Source of the DNA: Pseudomonadota bacterium
Lineage (GTDB): Bacteria > Pseudomonadota > Gammaproteobacteria > Burkholderiales > Rhodocyclaceae
Assembly (NCBI GenBank): GCA_018241665.1
Contig: JAFEDK010000013.1
Span: forward strand, 156,389 to 220,388
DNA length: 64,000 bases
Direction of reading: 5' to 3'
A model generated the notes under the pieces. The model did no database searches. It was not told the DNA's origin and saw only the letters and a list, made by a program, of their open reading frames with translations. A program made the position numbers and the translations under genes. Shown here one piece after another: positions 1-8,383 of this stretch. Within the stretch, counting starts at the first letter, position 1. Every line of letters begins with the position of its first letter.

Positions 1-1347
1 GCCGATGTTGCCTTCCTGGATCAAGTCGAGGAACTGCAGGCCGCGGTTGGTGTACTTCTTGGCGATGGAGATCACCAGACGCAGGTTGGCCTCGGTCATC
101 TCGCGCTTGGCGCGGCGGGCCTTGGCCTCACCGGTGGACATCTGCTTGTTGATGTCCTTGAGCTCCTTCAGCGGAATGCCGATGCGTGCTTCCAGGTCGA
201 TCAGCTTTTGCTGCTCTTCGAGCACGGCCGGCTGCATGCGCATCAGTACAGGCGCATTCTTCGGGCCGCTGGCGATTTCCTTCTTCAGCCAGTCGAGATC
301 GGTCTCGTTGCCCGGGAAGCTCTTGATGAAGTGGGGGCGCGGCATGCTGGCCTTGTCGACGCAGAGGTGCAGGATCTTGCGTTCGTGGGCGCGGGCCTGG
401 TCCACCATGTGGCGCACCGCGTCGCACAGCCTTTCGGTGGTGCGGGCGGTGAAGCGGATGTTCATCAGCTCCGAGGAGACCTGCTCCTGGTACTTGAGGT
501 AGACCTTGTCCTGGAAACCCTTCTTCTGGAGGGTGGACGACATCTTCTCGTAGAGGTCGCGCAGGGTCGCGAAGCGCTCCAGCGCCTCGGCCTTCAGCTT
601 GATGAGGGAGGCCGACTGGGCGCCACCGCCGCCACCTTCTTCCTCGTCTTCCTCTTCCTCTGCGTCGTCCACGTCGTCCAGGTCTTCGCTGTCGGCGAGT
701 TCCTCGATCTCCTCGACCGCGTTGGGATCGATCAGGCCATCGATCAGCTCGTCGATGCGCATCTCGTCCTTGGAGATCTTGTCGGCGGCTTCAAGGATGT
801 CGGCGATCGTCGTCGGACAGGCGGAAATCGCCTGGATCATGTGCTTCAGGCCTTCCTCGATGCGCTTGGCGATCTCGATTTCGCCTTCGCGGGTGAGGAG
901 TTCGACGGTACCCATTTCACGCATGTACATGCGGACCGGATCGGTCGTGCGGCCGAATTCGGAGTCGACGGCGGACAGGGTCTGCTCGGCTTCGGCTTCG
1001 GCCTGCTCGTCGTCCACCACCGTCGGGGCGACTTCGGACATCAGGAGGTCTTCGGCGGCAGGAGCCACGTCGAAGACCTGGATGCCCATGTCGTTGAAGG
1101 TGGTGATGATGGACTCGATCTGCTCGGCGTCCACCAGATCGTCGGGCAGGTGGTCGTTGATTTCGGCGTAGGTCAGGTAGCCCCGTTCCTTGCCGAGGGC
1201 AATCAGGCTCTTCAGCCGGGTGCGACGAACCTCGGCCTCTTCTGCCGAGGGGGCCTCGGCGATCATCGGGGCGAGTTTGTCCTTGACCTTCGCGGCTCGC
1301 GGCTTGGCTGGAGCTTTACGCGGTTGTTTGGGCTTTTCCGTGGTCAT
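1..1347 (-). CDS. rpoD: RNA polymerase primary sigma factor RpoD (3' part beyond window)
   Basis: Housekeeping sigma-70, which directs RNA polymerase to most promoters. The first 449 codons are visible, from the ATG at 1347 to the window edge, where the reading ends in the region 2.1/2.2 signature ([12 protein letters not shown], then [10 protein letters not shown]). Region 1.1 occupies roughly residues 1-80, and region 1.2 contains [11 protein letters not shown] near residues 136-146. A very acidic stretch (runs of Glu/Asp, then five Gly) lies in the non-conserved region, as is common in betaproteobacterial RpoD. It is the last gene of the rpsU-yqeY-dnaG-rpoD macromolecular-synthesis operon. 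A consensus TATAAT lies 55 nt upstream of the start and may give extra rpoD transcription. The family assignment is certain; the C-terminal regions 2.3-4.2 lie outside the window. Confidence 0.98.
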   Translation of the reverse strand, partial: MTTEKPKQPRKAPAKPRAAKVKDKLAPMIAEAPSAEEAEVRRTRLKSLIALGKERGYLTYAEINDHLPDDLVDAEQIESIITTFNDMGIQVFDVAPAAEDLLMSEVAPTVVDDEQAEAEAEQTLSAVDSEFGRTTDPVRMYMREMGTVELLTREGEIEIAKRIEEGLKHMIQAISACPTTIADILEAADKISKDEMRIDELIDGLIDPNAVEEIEELADSEDLDDVDDAEEEEDEEEGGGGGAQSASLIKLKAEALERFATLRDLYEKMSSTLQKKGFQDKVYLKYQEQVSSELMNIRFTARTTERLCDAVRHMVDQARAHERKILHLCVDKASMPRPHFIKSFPGNETDLDWLKKEIASGPKNAPVLMRMQPAVLEEQQKLIDLEARIGIPLKELKDINKQMSTGEAKARRAKREMTEANLRLVISIAKKYTNRGLQFLDLIQEGNIG

Positions 1348-1401
1348 GGCTGTCCTCGATGTGTCGTCGATTGGCTCGCGGCGAATTTCGCGAAACCGAA
1401 A

Positions 1402-1407
1402 ATTATA
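1402..1407 (-). promoter_or_regulatory. Possible internal rpoD promoter (-10 TATAAT)
   Basis: The short AT-rich dnaG-rpoD junction (1385-1430) reads TATAAT on the minus strand, a perfect -10 hexamer, about 55 nt upstream of the rpoD ATG. No convincing -35 is found at 16-18 bp spacing, and there is no TG extension. In E. coli this junction carries an RNase E processing site, and separate rpoD promoters lie within dnaG, so the AT-rich segment could be either. The motif is seen directly; the function is inferred. Confidence 0.35.
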
Positions 1408-3276
1408 TTACGAATCCGATACTTTTGTGCGTACGCGGAGCTTCTGTTTGTGCAGTAGTAACTCTGCGAGCTGTCTTCTTTCGCCCGGGTTGAGACCGCT
1501 TTCCCGGTCACGGGCTGTCAGCGTTTCTATTTGGTGGCTGATCGCGTCGGCTTCAAGCTTCTGGATCGTGTCATTGAACAAGGGTTCAATCGTGGCCTCG
1601 TCGAAGGCCGTGTCGGCCAGCTGGCCGGCGATCCTGGCGAGCAATTCGGCGTGCGGGGTGTCCCGGTAATGCTCGAGCAAGGCGCCGATGCCGTGGGTCG
1701 GCAGATCGCCGACGCTCATCGCGTCGGTGATGGCGATCAGCGCGCGGCCTTCAGGCGTGTCGTCGGGCAAAAGGTCGATGGGCAGGCGGGCGGCCCACAG
1801 GGGGTGCTGAACGACGACCTTGAGCAGGGCTTCAACCGGGCTCTGGGGCGACTGACGCGGTGCCAGACGCGGGAAGCCGGAGCCGTTGCGACGTCCGCCA
1901 CGGAAATTGCGCTCGCCGCCCCAGTCGTCGCCGGAGCGGCCCTTGCCGCGGAAGCCGCGCTCGAAGGGCGGCTTGTCGTCGAACTGGCGGGGCGCCGCGG
2001 CGGCCTTGATGCCGAAGGCCTGCTCGACTTCCGACTGGGTGAAGCCGGCCGCTTCGGCAAGCATCTTGATGACTTGCAGGCGCAGCAGCGGGGCGCCGAT
2101 GCGGGTGACCAGCGGCTTGGCCTCATGGACCAGCTTGGCGCAGCCTTCGGCGGTGGACAGGTCGATGTCCTTCCGGAGTTCGGCGAGGAGGAACTCGGCC
2201 AGCGGCAGGGCCCCGTTCATCGCGGTGCGGAAAGCGTCGGGGCCTTCGGTGCGCACGAAGCTGTCCGGATCGTGCTCCTCGGGGAGGAACAGGAAGTTGA
2301 TGGTCTTGTTGTCGGCCAGGTGTTCCAGGCTGACCTCGAGGGCTCGCCCGGCGGCGCGGCGGCCGGCTGCGTCGCCGTCGAAGCAGAATACGACCCGGTC
2401 GGTGAGGCGCAGCAGCTTCTGGATGTGGTGCGGCGTGGCGGCGGTGCCGAGGGTGGCGACCGCATTGGCGACGCCGAACTGGGCCAGCCCGACCACGTCC
2501 ATATAGCCTTCGACGACCAGGACTGCGCCCTGTTCGCGGATGCTCTGGCGGGCCTGCACGAGGCCGTAGAGTTCGCGCCCCTTCTCGAAGATCGGGGTTT
2601 CCGGCGAGTTGAGATACTTGGGTTCGCCCTTGCCGAGAACGCGTCCGCCGAAGCCGATCACGTTGCCACGCTGGTCCTGGATCGGGAAGATGATGCGGTC
2701 GCGGAAGCGGTCGTAGCGCCGGCCCTGCTCGTTCTCGAGAACCAGGCCGCATTCCAGCAGGCCGGCGGCGCTGTAGTCGGCAAATGCGGCCTGCAGGGAT
2801 TGCCAGCCTTCCGGGGCGTAGCCGAGGCCGTAGCGTGCGGCGATCTCGCCGGTCAGGCCGCGGCCCTTCAGGTAGTCGATGGCGACCGGGCTGCGCTTGA
2901 GTTGTTCTTTGTAGAAGCGGGCGGCCTGGGCCATCTGCTCGGTGAGGGACTGCTCGCGGCTACGGTCATGCTTGGGTGTGAAGTCGTCCTGGGGGACTTC
3001 CATGCCCACGCCCGAGGCGAGCTCCTTCACGGCATCGACGAAGCCGAGGCCGCTGTATTCCATCAGGAAGCTGATCGCACTGCCGTGCACGCCGCAGCCG
3101 AAGCAGTGGTAGAACTGCTTGGTCGGGCTGACAGAGAACGACGCTGACTTCTCGCCGTGGAAAGGGCAGCAGGCGAAGTAGTTCGCGCCTCCCTTTTTGA
3201 GCGGCAGGTAGCGTTCGATGACCTCGACGATATCGACGCGGGCGAGAAGGTCCTGGATGAAGGATTGCGGAATCAT
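1408..3276 (-). CDS. dnaG: DNA primase DnaG
   Basis: Synthesises RNA primers at the replication fork. The 622-residue protein has the N-terminal CHC2 zinc finger (Cys37, His40, Cys58 and Cys61, in CPFHGEKS and HCFGCG) and the TOPRIM catalytic core (VVEGYMDVVGLAQFG and FCFDGDAAGRRA). A Gly/Arg-rich linker near residues 435-470 precedes a C-terminal helicase-binding domain. The ATG at 3276 gives the canonical N-terminus MIPQSFIQDLL. It sits between yqeY (40 bp gap) and rpoD (60 bp gap) on the same strand, so primase and sigma factor are probably co-transcribed with rpsU. Confidence 0.98.
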   Translation of the reverse strand: MIPQSFIQDLLARVDIVEVIERYLPLKKGGANYFACCPFHGEKSASFSVSPTKQFYHCFGCGVHGSAISFLMEYSGLGFVDAVKELASGVGMEVPQDDFTPKHDRSREQSLTEQMAQAARFYKEQLKRSPVAIDYLKGRGLTGEIAARYGLGYAPEGWQSLQAAFADYSAAGLLECGLVLENEQGRRYDRFRDRIIFPIQDQRGNVIGFGGRVLGKGEPKYLNSPETPIFEKGRELYGLVQARQSIREQGAVLVVEGYMDVVGLAQFGVANAVATLGTAATPHHIQKLLRLTDRVVFCFDGDAAGRRAAGRALEVSLEHLADNKTINFLFLPEEHDPDSFVRTEGPDAFRTAMNGALPLAEFLLAELRKDIDLSTAEGCAKLVHEAKPLVTRIGAPLLRLQVIKMLAEAAGFTQSEVEQAFGIKAAAAPRQFDDKPPFERGFRGKGRSGDDWGGERNFRGGRRNGSGFPRLAPRQSPQSPVEALLKVVVQHPLWAARLPIDLLPDDTPEGRALIAITDAMSVGDLPTHGIGALLEHYRDTPHAELLARIAGQLADTAFDEATIEPLFNDTIQKLEADAISHQIETLTARDRESGLNPGERRQLAELLLHKQKLRVRTKVSDS

Positions 3277-3316
3277 GATCTAGGGCTGGCGCGCAGGGGC
3301 GCCGTCCCCATGAATC

Positions 3317-3763
3317 CTAGTTGCCGAGGCGGGATTTCACCAGTTTGGAGACCTCGGCCATATCGGCCTTGCCGGCCAGTTGCGGCTTGAGGACTGCCAT
3401 CAGCTTGCCCATGTCGGCCGGGCTGCTGGCGCCGGTGCTGGCGACGGCTTCGTCGATGGTCGCGACGATTTGTTCGGTGCTCAGGCCGGCAGGCTTGTAG
3501 GCGGTCAGTACGTCGATCTCGAAGCGCTCTGCGCTGGCCAGATCGAAGCGCTGGGCGCCCTCGTACTGGGCCACTGAGTCGCGGCGCTGCTTGAGCATCT
3601 TGTCTACGACGGTGATCACCGCGGCATCGTCCAGTTCGATGCGCTCATCCACTTCTTTTTGCTTGATGGCGGCGAGAAGCAGGCGAATGGCGGACAGGCG
3701 GGCGGTTTCCTTCGCGCGCATGGCGGCCTTCATGTCGTCGCTGATGCGGACCTTGAGAGACAT
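3317..3763 (-). CDS. yqeY: GatB/YqeY domain-containing protein
   Basis: A 148-residue protein of the GatB/YqeY family, related to the C-terminal tRNA-binding tail of the amidotransferase subunit GatB. Its precise role is unknown. It starts MSLKVRISDDMKAAMRAKE and carries the family's all-helical pattern, including RLLLAAIKQKEVDER and a C-terminal KPQLAGKADMAEVSKLVKSRL segment. The ATG at 3763 was chosen because it gives the canonical family N-terminus and is preceded by AAGGAACC. It lies between rpsU and dnaG in the macromolecular-synthesis operon, a common arrangement in betaproteobacteria that suggests a translation-linked function. Confidence 0.93.
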   Translation of the reverse strand: MSLKVRISDDMKAAMRAKETARLSAIRLLLAAIKQKEVDERIELDDAAVITVVDKMLKQRRDSVAQYEGAQRFDLASAERFEIDVLTAYKPAGLSTEQIVATIDEAVASTGASSPADMGKLMAVLKPQLAGKADMAEVSKLVKSRLGN

Positions 3764-3835
3764 GGGGGTTCCTTGCTGGAGACGGCCCGTAGGCCAGCCG
3801 CGCCGTGGATGTTCGGCGCAACGGAAAAGCACAAA

Positions 3836-3872
3836 CGCCACGCGCTCGCGCAGAAGCGCGTATCGCGTGGCG
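3836..3872 (-). terminator. Two-tier hairpin between rpsU and yqeY
   Basis: A perfect 9-bp outer stem (CGCCACGCG/CGCGTGGCG) and a 5-bp inner stem (CGCGC/GCGCG) enclose a tetraloop. Read on the minus strand it is followed by TTTGTGCTTTTCC, a broken T tract. It lies 30 nt downstream of the rpsU stop and upstream of yqeY. This resembles the partial terminator after rpsU in the E. coli operon, which lets S21 be made in excess over DnaG and RpoD. Confidence 0.6.
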
Positions 3873-3901
3873 ATCGGGAAGCGTGTACTCGCGGGTGTTG
3901 C

Positions 3902-4114
3902 TTAGTACATCTTCGGGGGCAGGGTCTGGCTGCGGAGGCGCTTGTGATGGCGCTTAACCGCGGCAGCCAGCTTGCGCTTGCGCTCAGCAGTCGGCTTTTC
4001 GTAGAACTCGCGGGAGCGGAGTTCGGGCAGCAGGCCCACTTTTTCGATGGTGCGCTTGAAGCGGCGAATGGCGACTTCAAACGGCTCGTTTTCTTTGACG
4101 CGGATACCCGGCAT
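3902..4114 (-). CDS. rpsU: 30S ribosomal protein S21
   Basis: Small-subunit ribosomal protein S21, 70 residues, Arg/Lys-rich, beginning [20 protein letters not shown]. It sits near the anti-Shine-Dalgarno region of 16S rRNA and helps translation initiation. The start at 4114 follows AAGGAAG at good spacing. It is the first gene of the operon leading to yqeY, dnaG and rpoD. A recognisable sigma-70 promoter lies about 40 nt upstream, and a hairpin just downstream probably limits read-through. Confidence 0.98.
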   Translation of the reverse strand: MPGIRVKENEPFEVAIRRFKRTIEKVGLLPELRSREFYEKPTAERKRKLAAAVKRHHKRLRSQTLPPKMY

Positions 4115-4154
4115 TGCGTGCTTCCTTGAAAATTCTTTGGACGGAAAGAATAAG

Positions 4155-4183
4155 AGTATAACCAAGTCGTCAGGGTCTACCAA
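4155..4183 (-). promoter_or_regulatory. Promoter of the rpsU-yqeY-dnaG-rpoD operon
   Basis: On the minus strand TTGGTA (4183-4178) is followed after exactly 17 bp by TATACT (4160-4155). These match the sigma-70 -35 in 4 of 6 and the -10 in 5 of 6 positions. The predicted start leaves a leader of about 35 nt with an AAGGAAG ribosome-binding site before rpsU. Confidence 0.65.
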
Positions 4184-4245
4184 GTCCACTTTTCGCTTTG
4201 TTGTGCGCCACGGGTTAAAATCCGGGTTTTTCTGCGGGTCTCGCA

Positions 4246-5280
4246 ATGCTTGTTCTGGGTATCGAATCTTCTTGCGACGAGACCGGCGTCGCGATCTACG
4301 ACACCGCCAAGGGCGTACTGCTGGCCCATCGCCTGCACTCCCAGATCGATCTCCATGCGGCCTACGGCGGCGTGGTGCCGGAACTGGCCTCCCGCGATCA
4401 TATCCGGCGCCTGCCGCTGCTGTTGCGGGAGACCCTGGAAGCCTCGGGGCTGACGCTCGGCGATCTCGACGCAATCGCCTATACGGCCGGACCGGGGCTG
4501 GCCGGCGCATTGCTGGTCGGTGCGAGCGTGGCCGAAGCCTTGGGGGTGGCGCTGGAAGTGCCTGTCTTGCCCGTGCATCACCTGGAAGGGCATTTGCTGT
4601 CGCCGCTGTTGTCGGCCAACCCGCCGACCTTCCCGTTCGTCGCGCTGCTGGTTTCCGGTGGTCATACCCAGCTGATGCGGGTGGCCGGCGTCGGCGATTA
4701 TGTGCTGCTTGGCGAGACGGTCGATGATGCGGCTGGTGAGGCTTTCGACAAGACGGCCAAGCTCATTGGTCTGGGTTATCCCGGTGGGCCGGCGCTCGCG
4801 AAGCTTGCCTTGCAGGGCACGCCCGGTCGTTTCAAGCTGCCGCGCCCGATGCTGCACAGCAAGGATTTCGATTTCAGCTTCAGTGGCTTGAAGACGGCGG
4901 TGCTGACGGCGGCAACGGCCCAGGATTTCCGCGAAGAGGACAAGGCCGATCTGGCTGCCGAGTTTCAGGCCGCGGCGGTGGATGTCCTTGTTGCCAAGTC
5001 GATGGCTGCCTTGCGCCATACGGGTTTGAAGCAGCTGGTGGTGGCTGGCGGAGTTGGCGCCAACCAGGTATTGCGGGCCCAGCTGGATGCCGCGGCGGCC
5101 AAGCGCAAGGCCCGCGTGTATTACCCCGAGTTCGAACTGTGCACCGACAATGGGGCGATGATCGCGTTTGCCGGTGCCTTGCGTTTTGCGGTAGGCGAGC
5201 AGGGGGGCGACGGGAGCGGCAGGTTTGCGGTCAGGCCCCGCTGGGGCCTGCAGGAGATCGTTCCGCCGGTTGCGGCTTGA
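4246..5280 (+). CDS. tsaD: tRNA N6-threonylcarbamoyltransferase TsaD
   Basis: Catalytic subunit that transfers threonylcarbamoyl from TC-AMP to A37 of ANN-decoding tRNAs, acting with TsaB, TsaC and TsaE. The 344-residue ASKHA-fold protein starts [14 protein letters not shown] and contains the metal-binding HHLEGH (111-116), SGGHTQLM and the C-terminal [12 protein letters not shown] motif. It is transcribed divergently from rpsU, the classic tsaD/rpsU/dnaG/rpoD neighbourhood. A TAAAAT hexamer at 4216-4221 could be its -10. Only 8 bp separate its stop from that of convergent plsY. Confidence 0.98.
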   Translation: MLVLGIESSCDETGVAIYDTAKGVLLAHRLHSQIDLHAAYGGVVPELASRDHIRRLPLLLRETLEASGLTLGDLDAIAYTAGPGLAGALLVGASVAEALGVALEVPVLPVHHLEGHLLSPLLSANPPTFPFVALLVSGGHTQLMRVAGVGDYVLLGETVDDAAGEAFDKTAKLIGLGYPGGPALAKLALQGTPGRFKLPRPMLHSKDFDFSFSGLKTAVLTAATAQDFREEDKADLAAEFQAAAVDVLVAKSMAALRHTGLKQLVVAGGVGANQVLRAQLDAAAAKRKARVYYPEFELCTDNGAMIAFAGALRFAVGEQGGDGSGRFAVRPRWGLQEIVPPVAA

Positions 5281-5288
5281 GGGGTGTC

Positions 5289-5900
5289 TCAGGCCGACTT
5301 CTTCTTGCTGCCGATGCGCCCTTCCTGGCCGGCAAGCAGGCGCTTGATGTTGTCCTTGTGGCGCCAGATCAGCAGGGCAGACATGCCTCCGATAGCGATG
5401 GCCCAGGTAGCGCCGAGGCCCAGCAGGATGCTCAGCAGCGGTGCGGCCAGTGCAGCACTTAGGGCCGCCAGGGATGAGTAGCGGAAGGTGAAGGCGACGA
5501 GCAGCCATACGCCGGCAGTGGCGAGCCCCAGCCAGCCGCTGGCGCCGAGCAGGACGCCGGCGGCGGTGGCAACGCCCTTGCCGCCCTTGAAGCCGAGGAA
5601 GATCGGGAAGACGTGACCGAGGAAGGCGGCCAGGCCGGCAGCGGCGATCGCCGTTGTACCCAGCCCCCAGGCGCCGGCAAGGGCGGTTGCCAGTGCAACG
5701 GCCAGCCAGCCCTTGAAGGCGTCGCCGAGCAGTGTCAGGGCGGCGGCAAGTTTGTTGCCGCTGCGCAGGACATTGGTCGCGCCGGGGTTGCCGGAGCCGT
5801 AGGTGCGTGGGTCGGCCATCCCGAAAAGCCGGGACACGACGACGGCGAAGGGGATGGAGCCGAGAAGATAGGCGGCGATGAGCAGAAGCGCGAGTTGCAT
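5289..5900 (-). CDS. plsY: Glycerol-3-phosphate acyltransferase PlsY
   Basis: Inner-membrane enzyme that moves the acyl group from acyl-phosphate to glycerol-3-phosphate, the first acylation in phospholipid synthesis in the PlsX/PlsY route. The 203-residue protein has about five membrane segments and the conserved loops [11 protein letters not shown] and [18 protein letters not shown]. It starts at an ATG (5900) reading [19 protein letters not shown]. It is convergent with tsaD and divergent from folB, with 47 bp between their starts, a standard betaproteobacterial arrangement. Confidence 0.97.
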   Translation of the reverse strand: MQLALLLIAAYLLGSIPFAVVVSRLFGMADPRTYGSGNPGATNVLRSGNKLAAALTLLGDAFKGWLAVALATALAGAWGLGTTAIAAAGLAAFLGHVFPIFLGFKGGKGVATAAGVLLGASGWLGLATAGVWLLVAFTFRYSSLAALSAALAAPLLSILLGLGATWAIAIGGMSALLIWRHKDNIKRLLAGQEGRIGSKKKSA

Positions 5901-5947
5901 GTGATTTCAGGCGCTGACCAGGATGGGCGCCATTTTAGCTGGGACGA

Positions 5948-6346
5948 ATGATGGATTTTATTTTTATCGAGGCATTGCGGGTGAAATCCCGTGTCGGCAT
6001 TTATCCCCGTGAAAGGGTGGCCGACCAGACTCTGGAACTGAATCTCACGTTCGGGGTGCCCGATGCGGCAGCCGAGCATGACGACATTGCCGATACCATC
6101 GATTATGCGAAGGTTATCGAGCGGATCCGCAATGAGCTGGCTGTCCGCCAATTCAATCTGATCGAAACCCTTGGTGAATTCATCGTCAATTTGTTGTTCG
6201 ATGAATTCGGCGCGCCGTGGGTCAAGCTCGCCATTGCGAAGATCGGGGTAATGAAAGACGTGAAGCGCGTGGGCGTCTTCATCGAGCGCGGCCGTAATGG
6301 ACTTGAGCCGCCAGCGCTGGCCCCGACAGCGGGTTTGCCACATTGA
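5948..6346 (+). CDS. folB: Dihydroneopterin aldolase FolB
   Basis: Converts 7,8-dihydroneopterin to 6-hydroxymethyl-dihydropterin plus glycolaldehyde in folate synthesis. The 132-residue protein shows the family's RVGIYPRER near the N-terminus, the TIDYAKV segment, LIETLGEFIV and the catalytic-region Lys in VKLAIAKIGVMKDVK. Two adjacent ATGs (5948 and 5951) are possible starts; the first is used here. It is divergent from plsY and convergent with the H-NS gene. Its stop codon falls in the loop of a hairpin at 6330-6362. Confidence 0.95.
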   Translation: MMDFIFIEALRVKSRVGIYPRERVADQTLELNLTFGVPDAAAEHDDIADTIDYAKVIERIRNELAVRQFNLIETLGEFIVNLLFDEFGAPWVKLAIAKIGVMKDVKRVGVFIERGRNGLEPPALAPTAGLPH

Positions 6347-6362
6347 GGCTGCGGCAAACCCG
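6330..6362. terminator. Hairpin over the folB stop codon
   Basis: A perfect 10-bp inverted repeat (CGGGTTTGCC/GGCAAACCCG) with a 13-nt loop that contains the folB TGA. It lies between the convergent folB and H-NS-like genes, whose stop codons are 24 bp apart. It probably serves as a terminator or mRNA 3'-end stabiliser in both directions. No T tract follows on either strand. Confidence 0.45.
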
Positions 6363-6370
6363 GTCGACAA

Positions 6371-6754
6371 TCACGCGGAGGTGACGGGCGCTTCGGCGCG
6401 CAATTCGTCGAGCGGCTTGCCCTGAGCGAGCCAGTCGATCACCCACTGGGGCTTGCGGCCATGACCGGTCCAGCCGATAGCGGCATTTTCCGGGTGGCGG
6501 AACTTGATGACCGAGGCCGGCTTGGCGGCAGCCTTCTTGGCCGGCTTGGCAGCGGCTTTCTTGGGAGACGGGGCGGCCTTTTCCGGATTTTCCTGGCCGA
6601 TGACTTCGGTCAGGCTCATGCCGTGCTCGGCGGCCAGCTTCTGCATGCGCTTCAGCAGGTCTTTCTTGGCGGAGTCGGAGCGGCGCCGGATTTCGGTTTC
6701 GACTTTGCTTTGAAGGCGACGCAATTCGGCAAGGGAGAGCGAGGAGATGTCCAT
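6371..6754 (-). CDS. H-NS family histone-like nucleoid protein
   Basis: A 127-residue H-NS/BpH3-type nucleoid protein, expected to bind and silence AT-rich or foreign DNA. Residues 1-60 form the coiled-coil oligomerisation region (SLAELRRLQSKVETEIRRR). A Lys/Ala/Pro-rich linker follows, with repeated AKPAKKAAAKP. The C-terminal DNA-binding motif reads WTGHGRKPQWV, corresponding to the family TWxGxGRxP loop. The start at 6754 follows a plausible ribosome-binding site (AAGGAA). The region upstream is strikingly AT-rich, which would suit self-repression by H-NS proteins; that is an inference. Confidence 0.94.
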   Translation of the reverse strand: MDISSLSLAELRRLQSKVETEIRRRSDSAKKDLLKRMQKLAAEHGMSLTEVIGQENPEKAAPSPKKAAAKPAKKAAAKPASVIKFRHPENAAIGWTGHGRKPQWVIDWLAQGKPLDELRAEAPVTSA

Positions 6755-6894
6755 GGCGTTTTCTTTCCTTCAGCTTGGAGCTGGGCTGCAGTTGATGTGG
6801 CGCGGCGGTTATGCGGTGCCGTCTTGTAAGATGTTTATTTTATATCTTATTTTGCCACCATTTTCCCGTGATTTGGCAAGTGTTTTATTTCCAT
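6755..6894. promoter_or_regulatory. AT-rich island upstream of the H-NS gene
   Basis: Between the H-NS-like start (6754) and the ybaK stop (6895) lies a segment, densest at about 6820-6900, far richer in A/T than its surroundings, with runs such as TTTATTTTATATC. It must hold the H-NS gene promoter, reading leftwards. I could not fix one -35/-10 pair. AT-rich curved DNA of this kind is the typical target of H-NS itself. Confidence 0.45.
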
Positions 6895-7386
6895 TTATTC
6901 CAGGGCCACGCTGACCAGCTTGGGCCGGAGTATTTGCAGCAGGTCATGGGGGTGAACCCCTACGAGAAAGCCGCGGCGGCCGCCATTGATATATATCAGG
7001 GGCAGATCGATGATGCTGTTTTCCATAAAGACCGGGAGTGTCTTCTTTGTACCGAATGGAGAGGTGCCTCCGACGAGATAGCCGGTATGGCGCTGTGCGA
7101 CTGCCGGGTCACAAGGGCTTATCTGTTTGTGGCCGGCCTGTCGTGCCAACTCCTTCGTTGAAACCTTGCGGTCGCCGTGCATCAATACGATCAGGGGCTG
7201 GTGCGCTTCGTTTTCCATCACCAGTGTCTTGACCACGGCGTGTTCTGGGACATTCAGTTCGCGCGCGGAAACGCGGGTGCCACCGTGCTCTTCATAAGCG
7301 TATAGGTGGGCGGAGAAGGCCATCTTGTGCTGGCGCAGGAAACGGGTGGCCGGTGTTTCCGGCGCATTATGCTCTTGGCGGGACAT
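6895..7386 (-). CDS. ybaK: Cys-tRNA(Pro) deacylase, YbaK/EbsC family
   Basis: Trans-editing factor that hydrolyses Cys-tRNA(Pro) mischarged by prolyl-tRNA synthetase. The 163-residue single-domain protein contains ELNVPEHAVVKTLVME, with the conserved Lys of the YbaK fold, and the GGTSPFGTKKTLPVFME segment typical of bacterial YbaK. The ATG at 7386 gives MSRQEHNAPETPATRFL. It is followed leftwards by the AT-rich region of the H-NS gene and preceded by ogt on the same strand, 28 bp away, so the two may share a transcript. Confidence 0.94.
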   Translation of the reverse strand: MSRQEHNAPETPATRFLRQHKMAFSAHLYAYEEHGGTRVSARELNVPEHAVVKTLVMENEAHQPLIVLMHGDRKVSTKELARQAGHKQISPCDPAVAQRHTGYLVGGTSPFGTKKTLPVFMENSIIDLPLIYINGGRRGFLVGVHPHDLLQILRPKLVSVALE

Positions 7387-7413
7387 GGCTTTTCGAGGGA
7401 AAGTAATCGTGGA

Positions 7414-7986
7414 TCACACGGTGGGTTGACCGGGCAAATCCGGTGGAGTTTCGAAGAGATTGCCCTGAATTTCTCCGATGGGGCTGGCATTTCCTTCGTG
7501 GAGCAATAGCCAGCGTTTGATGTCGATCAGGAAGCCATTCCGGTTGTGGGCAAAACCACCGATACCGGCTGTTGTGACAACCCGGTGGCACGGAATGACG
7601 AGGGGAAAAGGATTGTCGCCGCAGGCCTGTCCGACGGCGCGTGGAATACTCCGAATGTCTTTCGCGATGTCCCCATAGGTGCGTGTCTGTCCGCGCGGAA
7701 TGGCGGCGATGGCAGCCCAGATCCGGCGGCGGTACAGGCTCCCCTGAATGAGCAGTGGCAGGTCAAATCGGGCATCGGGGTCTTGCGCGTAGCGCTCGAT
7801 TTGCGTGCAGCACTTTTCGGCCAGTGCATTGCAAGGGGATTGCAGTGGATGATCGACCGGCAGGAAGGCGATATGGCTGATATATCCGTCGAGTGTGCCG
7901 ACGCCGATCCTGGCGAATGGCGTGGGTATGACGACGGCAAGCTGCGGGGCAGGTGCTCCGCAGCTGTGTGAAAGAGGGAAAGGCAT
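7414..7986 (-). CDS. ogt: Methylated-DNA-protein-cysteine S-methyltransferase
   Basis: Suicide DNA-repair protein that moves alkyl groups from O6-alkylguanine to its own cysteine. The 190-residue protein from the ATG at 7986 has the acceptor motif IPCHRVV (Cys133) and the helix-turn-helix wing GQTRTYGDIAKDI, followed by RAVGQACGDNPFPLVIPCHR. An upstream in-frame ATG (8022) would add 12 residues, but MPFPLSHS fits the family length better. It lies immediately upstream of ybaK. Ogt and AdaB are paralogous families, so the symbol is a best guess. Confidence 0.92.
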   Translation of the reverse strand: MPFPLSHSCGAPAPQLAVVIPTPFARIGVGTLDGYISHIAFLPVDHPLQSPCNALAEKCCTQIERYAQDPDARFDLPLLIQGSLYRRRIWAAIAAIPRGQTRTYGDIAKDIRSIPRAVGQACGDNPFPLVIPCHRVVTTAGIGGFAHNRNGFLIDIKRWLLLHEGNASPIGEIQGNLFETPPDLPGQPTV

Positions 7987-8300
7987 GCTCGGATTGTGCG
8001 CCCGGCTTCTGTGCTGCGGCAAGGGCGGCAGGCATGTCGGGCTGGAGCTGGTTTGTCTGGCTCCCGTAGTCTATTTGTAAGGGTGGATTGGCCAGACCCG
8101 TTTCCTGGAAGTGGGGGCCTGAATCCATCGGTTGGCTTTTCCGATTCGGGAGTACCCCCCTGTCATTGCGGACGAGGATTTATGGATAGGCCTGGCCGCA
8201 CGACCATTTTCTGTCTGCGGGTGTATTTCTGGATTGCTGGAGGGGAATGGCTGCGGGAGATTGAGGAGGGCATGGGGGGAGTAATTGTGCCTGCCATGTG
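7987..8300. other. Intergenic stretch without a recognisable gene
   Basis: About 310 bp between the ogt start and the proA terminator. I see no coding frame with a start signal and recognisable protein, no tRNA and no repeat. The right part must hold the ogt promoter, reading leftwards. Codon-like structure is absent, and short GC-rich open frames here look like noise. Confidence 0.5.
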
Positions 8301-8341
8301 AAAACGCCCGTCCGACGCGCTGGGCGCCTGGAACGGGCGTT
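8301..8341 (-). terminator. Rho-independent terminator of proA
   Basis: On the minus strand a 9-bp stem AACGCCCGT/ACGGGCGTT (8341-8333 with 8311-8303) runs directly into TTTT, about 45 nt beyond the proA stop. This is a standard intrinsic terminator ending the leuS-lptE-holA-proA transcript. A second perfect 7-bp hairpin (CCGGCCG/CGGCCGG, 8349-8368) lies between it and the stop codon. Confidence 0.75.
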
Positions 8342-8383
8342 CTGCTTTCCGGCCGGGCAAACGGCCGGAGGGCATTATCTGGG

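Noticed and set aside
208-1458. 416-residue plus-strand open frame opposite rpoD
   Set aside because: Leu/Val/Gly/His-rich mirror of the RpoD acidic coding strand. RpoD is unmistakable on the other strand.
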